A stretch of 64,000 bases of DNA from NCBI RefSeq assembly GCF_001644605.1, contig NZ_CP011388.1, positions 1,783,001-1,847,000 of the forward strand, given 5' to 3'. Both the position numbers and the translations under genes were made by a program. The notes under the pieces are model-generated. The model had not been told where the DNA came from and did no database searches. It saw only the letters and a program-made list of their open reading frames with translations. This document shows positions 6,555 through 15,440 of the stretch, piece by piece. The DNA comes from Paenibacillus swuensis (GTDB lineage Bacteria > Bacillota > Bacilli > Paenibacillales > DY6). The stretch's first letter is position 1. The number at the start of each line of letters is the position of its first letter.

Positions 6555-8780
6555 ATGGATATTGTGAAGCGTAACGGACAACGCGAAGAACTTATATTTT
6601 CGAAGTTGAAAAAAGTGATTGATTTTGCCTGTGAAGATTATAAGAATTGTGATTCGTTAGAGCTGGAGACGGCTTTGCTGCCCCACTTTCGGAACGGGAT
6701 CTCCACGAAGGAAATTCAGGGGACGTTGATTCAGGTTTCCGTCGAAAAAACATCTGTTGAACAACCCGACTGGCAGTACGTCGCGGCGAAGCTTCTGATT
6801 TATGATCTGTACAAAGAAGCGGCGGTGCACCGGAAATACGGGTATTTTGGATATGGCGATTTCTACTCTCTGCTGACTTATCTGGGCGAGAAAGGCTTAT
6901 ACGGGGGGTATATGCTGGAGCATTATTCCCGTGATGAAATCCGTGAGCTGGGATCCTATATCGTGCCGGAACGGGATTATTTATTCAACTATATCGGCTT
7001 GAAAACGCTGGCGGACCGTTACATGATCAAGAGCTTCTCAGGTGATGTGCTGGAGCTGCCGCAAGAATTGTTTATGGGTGTGGCCATGCATTTGGCCATG
7101 AAGGAAACGGACAAGCTCGCTTGGGCCAAACAGTTCTATGACGCGTTAAGCCAGCTCCAGATGACGGTGGCGACGCCTACGCTCGCGAATGCCCGTAAGC
7201 CGTTCCATCAGCTTTCCAGCTGCTTTATCGATACGGTGCCTGATAACCTCTGGGGAATCTATAATTCAGACCAGAGCTTCGCTCAAGTATCCAAGCACGG
7301 CGGAGGCATGGGCATTTATGTGGGCAAGGTGCGCAGCAAAGGCTCCGACATCCGCGGGTTCAAAGGTGTGGCGGGCGGCGTCATTCCATGGGTGAAGAAC
7401 TTCAACAACACAGCCGTTGCCGTTGATCAGCTGGGTGTACGTTCGGGTGCGGTTGCCGTATACCTTGATGTGTGGCATAAGGATATTTTTGATTTCCTGA
7501 ACGTGAAGACGAACAACGGGGATGACCGCATGAAAGCCCATGACATCTTCCCCGGCATCTGCATACCGGATTTGTTCATGCGGCGCGTCAAGGAACGCGG
7601 GGTATGGCATCTCTTCGACCCGCATGAAGTACGATCCGTCATGGGATATGCCATCGAAGATTGTTGGGGCGAGGTATGGGAATCGCGCTATGAAGAATGT
7701 GTGGCGGATCCCCGCCTGTCCAAGGAAGAAGTGCCGGTCATGGATATCATGAAGAAGATCCTGTCCAGCGCATTCGAAACAGGCACGCCGTTCCTCTTCT
7801 TCCGCGACACGGTGAACCGCGCCAATCCGAATAAACATAAGGGCATGATCTATTGCTCTAACCTGTGCACGGAAATTTGCCAGAACATGAGCGCAACAGA
7901 GTTTGAATCCGTCACTTATGAGGACGGGATCATATCCACCCGTGTGAAAGCCGGCGATTTCGTCGTCTGCAACTTAAGCTCCTTGAATCTGGGACGGGTG
8001 CGCTCCGAGGAGGAGCTCGAGCAAGTGGTCTCCTGCCAAATGCGGATGATGGACAACGTGATTGATCTGAACCACTATCCCGTACCTCAAGCGGAGATTA
8101 CGAATAAGAAATATCGGGCCGTCGGCCTCGGCACCAGCGGATACCATCAATGGCTGGCCGAACGGGCGATAAATTGGGAAAGCGATGACCATGTGGAAGA
8201 AGCGGACCGCTTGTATGAGCGCATCAACTATTACGCGGTGAAAGCGTCGATGGAAATCGCGCGCGAGAAAGGCGCCTACCCCGCCTTCGAGGGCAGCGAA
8301 TGGCAAACCGGCGAGTATTATACCCGCAGGGGGTATACGAGCGAGGCTTGGTCGGCGCTGCGCGAACAGGTGGCTGCGCACGGTGTGCGCAACGCCTGGA
8401 TGTTCGCCGTCGCGCCGACGGCCTCCACGTCGTTGATCGCCGGTTCCACGGCGGGCATCGACCCGATCTTTAACAAGTTCTTCGTCGAAGAGAAGAAGAA
8501 CGCGGTCATTCCCCAGACGGCGCCGAATCTGAATGAGGCGACGTTCTGGTACTACAAGGAGGCGCACCGCATCGACCAGATGTGGAGCATCCTTGCGGCG
8601 GGCCGCCGGCAGCGCCATATCGATCAGGCGCAGTCGTTCAATCTGTACATCACGCCGGAGATCGGCGCGAAGGAATTTATGGAGCTGTACATCGCCGCGT
8701 GGGAGCAAGGCTTGAAGACGGTATATTACTGCCGTAACCAAAGCCTCGAGGTGGAGGATTGTGTCAGCTGCTCGGCATAA
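6555..8780 (+). CDS. nrdA: Class I ribonucleoside-diphosphate reductase, alpha subunit
   Basis: This large subunit reduces ribonucleoside diphosphates to deoxyribonucleotides using a radical from NrdB. The ATG start gives 741 residues; an in-frame TTG seven codons upstream lacks a ribosome-binding site. An N-terminal ATP-cone (about 1-90) indicates allosteric activity control. Visible catalytic residues are Cys223 (LSSCFI), the Asn436/Cys438/Glu440 radical site (SNLCTEI), Cys472 (CNLSSLN), the radical-transfer Tyr724-Tyr725, and the C-terminal redox pair Cys736/Cys739 (EDCVSCSA). It is class I and oxygen-dependent, needing no B12, yet lies under a B12 riboswitch. It is first in an operon with nrdB. 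Confidence 0.96.
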   Translation: MDIVKRNGQREELIFSKLKKVIDFACEDYKNCDSLELETALLPHFRNGISTKEIQGTLIQVSVEKTSVEQPDWQYVAAKLLIYDLYKEAAVHRKYGYFGYGDFYSLLTYLGEKGLYGGYMLEHYSRDEIRELGSYIVPERDYLFNYIGLKTLADRYMIKSFSGDVLELPQELFMGVAMHLAMKETDKLAWAKQFYDALSQLQMTVATPTLANARKPFHQLSSCFIDTVPDNLWGIYNSDQSFAQVSKHGGGMGIYVGKVRSKGSDIRGFKGVAGGVIPWVKNFNNTAVAVDQLGVRSGAVAVYLDVWHKDIFDFLNVKTNNGDDRMKAHDIFPGICIPDLFMRRVKERGVWHLFDPHEVRSVMGYAIEDCWGEVWESRYEECVADPRLSKEEVPVMDIMKKILSSAFETGTPFLFFRDTVNRANPNKHKGMIYCSNLCTEICQNMSATEFESVTYEDGIISTRVKAGDFVVCNLSSLNLGRVRSEEELEQVVSCQMRMMDNVIDLNHYPVPQAEITNKKYRAVGLGTSGYHQWLAERAINWESDDHVEEADRLYERINYYAVKASMEIAREKGAYPAFEGSEWQTGEYYTRRGYTSEAWSALREQVAAHGVRNAWMFAVAPTASTSLIAGSTAGIDPIFNKFFVEEKKNAVIPQTAPNLNEATFWYYKEAHRIDQMWSILAAGRRQRHIDQAQSFNLYITPEIGAKEFMELYIAAWEQGLKTVYYCRNQSLEVEDCVSCSA

Positions 8781-8832
8781 CGGCGGTTAGAAGAAGTTCG
8801 CATACACAAACGATATCGGAGGTCAGAACATC

Positions 8833-9870
8833 ATGGAACTTACCAAGAAGAAGTTGTTTAACGAGCGCGGCGACCGCGACTGGGGCAAACGCCGAATGAT
8901 CGGCGGGAATACAACGAATCTGATTGAGCTCAACAATGTGAAATATGAGTGGGCCACCAAAATGTACCGCACGATGATGAACAATTTCTGGATTCCGGAA
9001 GAAATTTCTCTTGCTCAGGACGCCAAGGACTATAAGAATCTGTCTAATGAAGAAAGACAGAGCTATGACAAAATCATTTCCTTCTTGATTTTCCTGGACT
9101 CTTTACAAACGGCCAATTTGCCGAATATCAACGAGTATATTACCGCGCCGGAAGTTAACCTGTGTCTGACCGTACAGACGTTTCAGGAAGCGGTACACAG
9201 TCAGAGTTACTCTTATATTTTGGACAGCGTCTGTCCGGCGGAGGTTCGGGATCGCATATATAATGAATGGCGCGAGGATGAGCATTTGTTGAAACGGAAC
9301 CGGTTTATTACAGACTTGTATGAGCAATTTATCGCGGAACCTACGGATCGCAATCTGCTGAAGACGATTATGGCGAACTATATTTTGGAAGGAATCTACT
9401 TTTACAGCGGGTTCAGCTTCTTCTATGCCCTGGGTCGTCAAGGCAAAATGCTGGGCACCGTCTCGGAGATTAAATATATTCAACGGGATGAGCTGACCCA
9501 TCTTGCGTTGTTTCAGGGAATTTTTCGGGAAATACACAGAGAAAATCCGGAGATCCTGGATTTAGCCTTGATTGAGGAGCTTCGCGACATGATGCGTACA
9601 GCCGTTGAACATGAGATCAGCTGGGGTCAATATATTACAGCGAACCGGATACCGGGGCTGACGAATGAAATCGTGGAAAACTATATTCAATTCCTGTCCA
9701 ACGAACGTCTTCGCAAAATTAATCTGGCTATCCTCTACCCTGACGTGGTGGAGCATCCGTTGAAATGGGTTGAGAGCTTCAGTAACATGAACGGGATGAA
9801 GACGGACTTTTTTGAGCAAAAGGTGACGAATTACAGCAAATCCACGAATTTAAACTGGGACGAACTGTAA
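8833..9870 (+). CDS. nrdB: Class I ribonucleotide reductase, beta subunit
   Basis: The small subunit houses the dimetal centre and tyrosyl radical that NrdA uses. All ligands of the family are seen: Asp89, Glu119, His122, Glu186, Glu220 and His223. The radical tyrosine is present at Tyr126 (EAVHSQSYSYIL), so this is not a class Ic (Phe) type. The 345-residue length is normal. The ATG follows ATCGGAGG. The gap of 52 bases after nrdA without a terminator supports one transcript. Confidence 0.96.
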   Translation: MELTKKKLFNERGDRDWGKRRMIGGNTTNLIELNNVKYEWATKMYRTMMNNFWIPEEISLAQDAKDYKNLSNEERQSYDKIISFLIFLDSLQTANLPNINEYITAPEVNLCLTVQTFQEAVHSQSYSYILDSVCPAEVRDRIYNEWREDEHLLKRNRFITDLYEQFIAEPTDRNLLKTIMANYILEGIYFYSGFSFFYALGRQGKMLGTVSEIKYIQRDELTHLALFQGIFREIHRENPEILDLALIEELRDMMRTAVEHEISWGQYITANRIPGLTNEIVENYIQFLSNERLRKINLAILYPDVVEHPLKWVESFSNMNGMKTDFFEQKVTNYSKSTNLNWDEL

Positions 9871-9951
9871 ACCGATTTGAACAGTACCCGGTTGGATACA
9901 ATAAAATGGAGAACGTTACAATACAGTCTGCTGTAAGGAGCTAACTTATCC

Positions 9952-10143
9952 ATGGAACACGAAATCGGTCCGCACGAGCCTTATGCCGTAACCAACTTGA
10001 ACCGTCATGAGAAGCTGATAGATAAAATTCAGCAGCTGGAGTCTCAGATGCGGGAAGAACTCGGCGAAGAAATTACGCTAATCTCGTATACCAAGAACGC
10101 GCACGCAGACTTGCCCGCATGCCGAGCGGGACTGGACAACTAA
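9952..10143 (+). CDS. Small protein of unknown function in the nrd operon
   Basis: This 63-residue acidic protein has a probable short coiled coil at about residues 16-40 (HEKLIDKIQQLESQMREELG) followed by EEITLISYTKN. No family is recognised. An AAGGAG lies 11 bases before the ATG, and a terminator follows, so it appears to be the third gene of the reductase operon. There are no cysteine pairs, so it is not a glutaredoxin-like NrdH. A regulatory or assembly role is only a guess. Confidence 0.65.
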   Translation: MEHEIGPHEPYAVTNLNRHEKLIDKIQQLESQMREELGEEITLISYTKNAHADLPACRAGLDN

Positions 10144-10163
10144 TCGGGACGACGGAACCGCCG

Positions 10164-10212
10164 ATCGCCATTTCTTACGCATGTATTTTGCGAGGAGATG
10201 GCGATTATTTTA
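10164..10212 (+). terminator. Terminator of the nrd operon
   Basis: A long stem pairs ATCGCCATTTCTTACGC with GCGAGGAGATGGCGAT (G-U pairs and one bulge), followed by TATTTTAT. Confidence 0.65.
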
Positions 10213-10261
10213 TGGCGAAATGTGGGAAGGTAAAGTGTACTTAAGACTGGGAGGGAATCCT

Positions 10262-11185
10262 ATGAGCGTAAAAGAACAATTGCAAGGAGTCACTGTGGTG
10301 ATTACCGGCGCCTCCAGCGGCTTCGGCAAGGGCATCGCGATTAAGCTGGCGGAGGAAGGCGCTAATGTGGTTCTGGCGGCGAGGCGAACGGAGCTTATCA
10401 AGGCATTGGCGTCAAGCTGCGGCGACCAGGCGCTCGCGGTCACGGCCGACGTCGGCAAGCCCGAGGAGGTCGAGCGCTTAGCGGGGGAAGCGATCGATAA
10501 GTTTGGCCGGATCGACGTGTGGATTAACAACGCCGGCATAGGTATTCTTGGTTCGTACACCGATGTGCCCTTAGCGGATTTGACTCGGGTGACCGAGACG
10601 AATCTGTTAGGCACGATGTACGGGAGCCATATCGCATTGCGGCACTTCAAGGCTAAGGGGGCCGGAACGCTCATTAACATCTCCTCGATCTCCGGCAAAA
10701 TCGCTTTCCCTTTTTATTCCGCTTACAGCGCTACTAAATTCGCCGTTACCGGACTCACCAAAGGGCTTCATCTGGAGGTGAAATCCGAAGGCTATGAGCA
10801 TATCCATGTTTGCGGCGTGTATCCTTGGGCAACGGATACACCTTGGTTCGATCATACCGGCAATTACTCCGGACATACGGCGCGCATGCAGCCGTTGGAT
10901 CGACCGGAACATGTCGTGGATGCGGTAATCGACTTGATTCGCAACCCGCAGGAGGAAGTGGAAGTCGGCGCCTATGCCAAAGGAACGGCCGTTTCCAGCC
11001 ATCTGTTCCCGTCGTTCACAGATCAGATGAGCGGCAAGCTGGTGCTAAAGATGATTCATGATGCGCCCGAAACCGCACCAACTTCCGGCAGCCTATATGA
11101 ACCGATGGCGATCGGAACCGAGGTGTCCGGCGGCGTGCAAGCACGTATTGAGGCCGAAGATCGGCGGATAAGCCAGCAGCATTAG
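10262..11185 (+). CDS. SDR family NAD(P)-dependent oxidoreductase
   Basis: A 307-residue classical short-chain dehydrogenase. The nucleotide-binding TGASSGFGKG motif is near residue 15, NNAG near residue 89, and the catalytic Ser plus YSATK are in the SSISGKIAFPFYSAYSATK region. The frame extends upstream through the nrd terminator, but GGGAGGG just before this ATG fixes the start. A C-terminal extension of about 60 residues after the usual core is unassigned. Substrate cannot be told; it seems monocistronic and convergent with the MDR dehydrogenase gene. Confidence 0.88.
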   Translation: MSVKEQLQGVTVVITGASSGFGKGIAIKLAEEGANVVLAARRTELIKALASSCGDQALAVTADVGKPEEVERLAGEAIDKFGRIDVWINNAGIGILGSYTDVPLADLTRVTETNLLGTMYGSHIALRHFKAKGAGTLINISSISGKIAFPFYSAYSATKFAVTGLTKGLHLEVKSEGYEHIHVCGVYPWATDTPWFDHTGNYSGHTARMQPLDRPEHVVDAVIDLIRNPQEEVEVGAYAKGTAVSSHLFPSFTDQMSGKLVLKMIHDAPETAPTSGSLYEPMAIGTEVSGGVQARIEAEDRRISQQH

Positions 11186-11211
11186 TCAGCTGATCCTGCA
11201 AGCGTAGCAAG

Positions 11212-11250
11212 AAACAGCCCTCTCCATTGGAAGAAAGGGCTGTTGGGTCT
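11212..11250. terminator. Hairpin between convergent genes
   Basis: AAACAGCCCT pairs with AGGGCTGTT; on the minus strand it is followed by TTTCTTGCT, so it best serves the leftward MDR operon. Confidence 0.6.
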
Positions 11251-11284
11251 GTAATTACCACTATTTCGGATGATTATTGCGTTA

Positions 11285-12331
11285 TCAATGATTGAACTTC
11301 AAGACACTTTGCAACACAGGCTCCTTATTCTCATCAAGCATCCGGTAAGCATCGGCTGCCTGCTCAAAGTTAAACTGATGCGTGACCAGTTCAGCCAGCT
11401 TCAAAGCTCCCGATTTCGCCAATTGCATGATGGTTTGTTCCATTCGGATTCGGTCCCAACGCCGGTTGAGCCACGGCGCTACCCCGCCGATCTGGGAACA
11501 GATCAGTTGGACCCGATTGTGATGAAACTCTTCACCCAGATAGACATCCTTGGCTCCGCCTTGATAGAAGCCCGCTGTGACGACTTTGCCGTTGTAAGCA
11601 ACGCTTCGTATAGCTTCATGCAAGGCAGGGGAAGCGCCAGAAATTTCAATGGCGACATCGGCTCCCCTTCCACCCGTAAGCTGTCTAATGGCAGCCGAGA
11701 TATCTCCTTCAGAAGAGTTCAGCGTATGGTGAGCCCCGAAGGCAGTCGATTTCTCCAAGCGATATGGATCGAGATCGATCGCAATGACCGTCCCTCCATT
11801 AAGTCTGGCTAGTTGTGAAACCAGTTGACCCGGCACGCCTTGACCGAAGACAGCGACCGTTTCACCTACATGGATATCCGCATCGAGAATCGCATTTAAA
11901 GCAATTGCCCCCATTTGCGAATAGATGCCGCATAAAGGATCCATGTCGCTCGGCAGCTTATGATCCAAAGCGAATTGTTCGGTTACAACCGCTGCGGAGC
12001 TATGACCCCAAGCCCCATACACAATGTCACCAACCTGAATCGTATGGACATCCGGACCTATTTCTTCAACCACACCTACCTCTTCATAGGCCCAACCTCC
12101 AGAAACGGGATACAGAGAAGTGTTGTCTTCCCTCGGTGTGAATAGTCGAAGGTCCGGATCGTACGTCTTTCCTACAAATGGGTTCGTTCCTCGATAAGCC
12201 GTCAACTGCGTACCCGCGCTGATTCCGGAATATAACGTTTGCAGGCGCACTTCGCCGGATTTCAGTTCCGCCTCTGCAACATCTTCAAAGGCAACCTCTC
12301 TGGGGCCATTGAAATTAAGTCTTCTCATCAT
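11285..12331 (-). CDS. Zinc-type MDR alcohol dehydrogenase family protein
   Basis: A medium-chain dehydrogenase/reductase of 348 residues. The N-terminal GroES-like domain contains SGISAGTQLTAYRG where zinc-dependent relatives have a catalytic Cys, so the usual Cys ligand is missing. The Rossmann domain has GQGVPGQLVSQLA and the acidic Asp of AIDLD after beta 2, which suggests NAD preference. It is the last gene of a leftward set with an AraC regulator, a TIM-barrel isomerase and a Gfo/Idh/MocA enzyme, which suggests oxidation of a sugar or polyol-like substrate. Confidence 0.85.
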   Translation of the reverse strand: MMRRLNFNGPREVAFEDVAEAELKSGEVRLQTLYSGISAGTQLTAYRGTNPFVGKTYDPDLRLFTPREDNTSLYPVSGGWAYEEVGVVEEIGPDVHTIQVGDIVYGAWGHSSAAVVTEQFALDHKLPSDMDPLCGIYSQMGAIALNAILDADIHVGETVAVFGQGVPGQLVSQLARLNGGTVIAIDLDPYRLEKSTAFGAHHTLNSSEGDISAAIRQLTGGRGADVAIEISGASPALHEAIRSVAYNGKVVTAGFYQGGAKDVYLGEEFHHNRVQLICSQIGGVAPWLNRRWDRIRMEQTIMQLAKSGALKLAELVTHQFNFEQAADAYRMLDENKEPVLQSVLKFNH

Positions 12332-12351
12332 CGTTTCATGCTCCCTTCATC

Positions 12352-13146
12352 CTATAACATACAAGTACGCAGATAATCCGCCATCTCGATATAAGCCGCT
12401 TCTTCATTCCCCGGTAGCAGCTCGCACTCCACGGCCATATATCCCGTAAAACCGATTTCCTTCAATGTTAGGAACGCCTTACGGAAGTCGCAGTGCCCCT
12501 GCCCCGGCGGCAGCCGATTGCTGTCGGCAAGGTGAACATGGGTAATCAAATCCGCGGCTCCCTTTAAGCTCAAAGAAATGTCTGGTTCTTCTATCTGCAT
12601 ATGGAAGAAATCCGGCATGACCTTCACCGCGTTGAAGCCCCCTTTACGGATTAGCCTTGCAGCATCGTCCAGACAATTGATCATATGATCCTCGTATCGG
12701 TTCAGCGGCTCCACAAGCAGCATACTGCCGGCGGATTTCGCCAGTTCATTCAATTGCCGAAGCGAATCCATCAAGATCTCCCGGTCTTCGTCCGAATTTC
12801 GCGGCGGCGAGAACGGAGGCAGCTTCCTGGAGAAGATGCCGAAGGCGGCCGGAGCGATAACACCAGCTGCGCCGATCTCCGCGGTATACTTCAGAATCTC
12901 GCCGATATCCCGGATGGCAAGCGCGCGTTGCTCGGCATCGAAGTCACCGATCCAGCCCCTGTATCCGCCGCATACCGAACTGATTTCAACACCTGTCGCT
13001 TGAACTGCTTTGCGAATTTCGGCGAATCGATCCATCAACAAGCGCCCGTCGATTTCAAGTCCGTCGAACCCGACGGCTTTAATTTTCGTCAGCTTTTGCT
13101 CATATGTATCTCCAAAAAAAACTCGATCTTGAGTAGCCAGCTTCAC
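12352..13146 (-). CDS. Sugar phosphate isomerase/epimerase (TIM barrel)
   Basis: A 264-residue AP-endonuclease-2-like barrel, as in inosose dehydratase and ketose epimerases. Metal-site positions are visible: Glu in LLVEPLNRYEDH, Asp/His in KVMPDFFHMQIEE, His in THVHLADSNR, and Glu in MAVECELLPG. The GTG start overlaps the upstream AraC stop as GTGA and sits after GGAGG; an ATG five codons earlier is part of that ribosome-binding site. The exact substrate is unknown. Context with Gfo/Idh/MocA and MDR enzymes suggests inositol- or sugar-acid-like catabolism. Confidence 0.87.
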   Translation of the reverse strand: MKLATQDRVFFGDTYEQKLTKIKAVGFDGLEIDGRLLMDRFAEIRKAVQATGVEISSVCGGYRGWIGDFDAEQRALAIRDIGEILKYTAEIGAAGVIAPAAFGIFSRKLPPFSPPRNSDEDREILMDSLRQLNELAKSAGSMLLVEPLNRYEDHMINCLDDAARLIRKGGFNAVKVMPDFFHMQIEEPDISLSLKGAADLITHVHLADSNRLPPGQGHCDFRKAFLTLKEIGFTGYMAVECELLPGNEEAAYIEMADYLRTCML

Positions 13147-13979
13147 CTGATATCCCTCCATTTCATATTCAAGCTTCGATAATGCGAAGGCGAGACGCCG
13201 ACATTGGACTTGAACAAACGCGTAAAGTTCTGAATTTCACTGAAACCGAGGCTCCGGGAAAGCTCCGTGATCGTCATGTCGCTGGTTTCCAGCAGCGCCT
13301 TAGCTTTTTGAACTTTCATTTCGCGTTGTACCTGCATCGGCGACTTGCCGAACAATTCTTTAAACCGGTTGCAGATATAAGTTGGATGCATATGCAGCTC
13401 TTTCGACAAACTCTGTAACGAGATCTGCTCTTCGGGTTGTTGTACAATTCTGGTAAGCAGATTCACAAAGCTTTGAGATTGATTAAGAAAGGAGCTGTTC
13501 ATCTGTTGTCCCAACGAACTGTCCAAGATGATATATAGCAGCTCCAGCGCTTTCGCCTGCTTCAGAATGGTTAAGGGCAAGGAGGTGCTCCTTGAAGTCG
13601 AAGTGATAAATTGCATAAACACCTGCTCGAAGTATTCCGCGTTCTGAAGACGGAAAGCAACAGGAATTTGAAACAGCTTCATCACATCCATCACGCCCGC
13701 AATCTCATAGTTGAAATGCCACCATAGAAATTCGGTCTCCTCTTCAGAATCCTTAAAGTGGTCATGCTCTACATTCGGGGGAATACATACGACCGTGCCG
13801 GGCGATATGGTATGTAGTTGATTGCCGACTCGAAGCTTTGCACTGCCCTTCTTATGATAGGAAATAATGTAACACGGGAGGGTACGATTAAGATTGCTCA
13901 GTTCCTTGCGCCGGTGTATATCGAATTGCACTACATTGAGCTCCGCAATCTTCAGTATCGCTTCCAGCTTTCCATCCAT
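13143..13979 (-). CDS. AraC family transcriptional regulator
   Basis: The N-terminal cupin-like sensing domain covers about residues 1-150 (PGTVVCIPPNVEHDHF). The C-terminal part carries two helix-turn-helix units: LSKELHMHPTYICNRFKELFGKSP and ITELSRSLGFSEIQNFTRLFKSN. The ATG chosen follows GGAGG; in-frame ATGs 4 and 11 codons earlier are alternatives, the earliest overlapping the upstream gene by 8 bases. It lies inside the catabolic operon between the Gfo/Idh/MocA gene and the isomerase, so it likely controls this operon in response to the substrate. Confidence 0.9.
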   Translation of the reverse strand: MDGKLEAILKIAELNVVQFDIHRRKELSNLNRTLPCYIISYHKKGSAKLRVGNQLHTISPGTVVCIPPNVEHDHFKDSEEETEFLWWHFNYEIAGVMDVMKLFQIPVAFRLQNAEYFEQVFMQFITSTSRSTSLPLTILKQAKALELLYIILDSSLGQQMNSSFLNQSQSFVNLLTRIVQQPEEQISLQSLSKELHMHPTYICNRFKELFGKSPMQVQREMKVQKAKALLETSDMTITELSRSLGFSEIQNFTRLFKSNVGVSPSHYRSLNMKWRDIR

Positions 13980-14004
13980 GGGGTCCTCCATCCCTTCTCC
14001 ATCA

Positions 14005-15123
14005 TCATTCACTGACCGTTACCCATGATCGGGTCCGATGACTTTCAACAATGGCATCGATAATCTTCATAATCCCATGACCTTCCGAAATGGTCGCGAA
14101 CCCGTACTGGGCTTTCTCCTCCCCTTGCTTCCTATCCTGAATTCGATTGTAGAAGCTTAGGAATAAATTCTTAACTCCATCGGGCCAGCCTTCCTGATGA
14201 CCCCCGGGATAATGAATATAGGATAAGGCGTCGGCTCCCAAGATCAGCGGATCCCTGTCCATATGGAAGTTAGGAACATCTCTACGGCCAACCCATAGTT
14301 GATTCGGACTCTCTTGATCCCAACGCAGAGACCCATGTTCCGCAGACAGGTCAAACGTTAACTTGTTCTTGCTGCCGGCGCTGACTTGCGACACAGTGAA
14401 AACACCTTTAATCCCGTCTTCAAAATGGACAAGCACACTTCCGCAATCTTCGGTAGAGACCGTTATCGGAGCCTGATCAGGGCCATACCTCACAGGGTGC
14501 ACAATCTGTAAGTCCGCGAACACCTCGGTTATTTTTCGGCACAGAATATATTGAGTTAGATCACACCAGTGGGAACCGATATCGGCAATCGCTCTCGTAA
14601 CACCTGATTTATCCGGATGCAGTCTCCAGTTGTAATCGGTCTTGTGCAGCAGCCAATCTTGCATGTAACCGCCGCACATCAGATGTACTTTACCGTACTC
14701 ACCGTTCGCTAACATCTGGCGGGCTTGAGTCACCATAGGGAAATGCCGGTAAATAAAGCATACTCCGCTTATACCCGGACTCCGATTCGCCAAGTCCGCA
14801 AGCTCGGCGGTTTCTGATGAACGCATGGCCAACGGCTTCTCGGATAATAGATGCTTGCCCGCTAAGAGCACTTCTTTGTTGTATTTGAAATGAACCTCGT
14901 TCGAAGTACAATTATGAATGACCTCGACCTCCGGATCCCGAATGAGCTCCATGGCGTCTCCGTAAGCTTTGGGGATGCCGTATTGATCAGCGCATTGGCG
15001 GGCTTTAACCAGCGAGGTGCCTGCAATGGCGATCACCTTTACATAATTCAGCCTTCGAAGGGCTTCCAGATGAAAGGTTGCCGAAAATCCCGTCCCGATA
15101 ATGCCCACACGAATATCCTCCAT
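14005..15123 (-). CDS. Gfo/Idh/MocA family oxidoreductase
   Basis: A 372-residue NAD(P)-dependent oxidoreductase. The N-terminal Rossmann motif GIIGTGFSATFH is followed by the conserved EKPLA (LLSEKPLAMR) and, in the C-terminal domain, DIGSHWCDL with the catalytic-type Asp/His pair. GGAGGG precedes the ATG chosen; an upstream in-frame start would add 12 residues including the ribosome-binding site. It is the first gene of the leftward catabolic set. Such enzymes act on inositols, amino sugars and related sugars; the substrate is not evident. Confidence 0.9.
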   Translation of the reverse strand: MEDIRVGIIGTGFSATFHLEALRRLNYVKVIAIAGTSLVKARQCADQYGIPKAYGDAMELIRDPEVEVIHNCTSNEVHFKYNKEVLLAGKHLLSEKPLAMRSSETAELADLANRSPGISGVCFIYRHFPMVTQARQMLANGEYGKVHLMCGGYMQDWLLHKTDYNWRLHPDKSGVTRAIADIGSHWCDLTQYILCRKITEVFADLQIVHPVRYGPDQAPITVSTEDCGSVLVHFEDGIKGVFTVSQVSAGSKNKLTFDLSAEHGSLRWDQESPNQLWVGRRDVPNFHMDRDPLILGADALSYIHYPGGHQEGWPDGVKNLFLSFYNRIQDRKQGEEKAQYGFATISEGHGIMKIIDAIVESHRTRSWVTVSE

Positions 15124-15373
15124 AGAACCTCCCTCTTCCGGTACCCTTGTTCGTGTCAAGCATCATTAATACAGCTGTGAATTACCTTATTAAACTTTGG
15201 TGGAATTTGCTTCATTCCCAAGGAATTTGAATCGTTGTTGCGCTTACTTTTCAATTGTATACGTTTCTATCCTAAACTGAATACCTTAAATACATGTTTA
15301 TTTATCACAAATACAGGTATTGCCTAGAAGTTATCAAACCTCTCGGTATTCGGCCCGGAGAGCAAGCCCCAAC
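15124..15373. other. Intergenic region with no clear gene
   Basis: About 250 AT-rich bases upstream of the leftward Gfo/Idh/MocA gene. It must hold that operon's promoter, but no clear -35/-10 pair was found. A TTGTATACG sequence near 15255 could be an operator half-site. The small open frames here look spurious. Confidence 0.5.
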
Positions 15374-15440
15374 GCAAAAAAACACCGATCCCCGGCACGG
15401 CGCCCCCCAGGCGTCCGCGTTCCGAAGATGCGGTGTTCTT
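15374..15440 (-). terminator. Terminator of the rsgA operon
   Basis: AACACCG (15381-15387) pairs with CGGTGTT (15431-15437) around a GC-rich inner part; on the minus strand seven T follow. It abuts the rsgA stop. Confidence 0.75.

Noticed and set aside
7266-8741. Long open frames antisense to nrdA
   Set aside because: They mirror the codon bias of nrdA, have no ribosome-binding sites and resemble no protein family.
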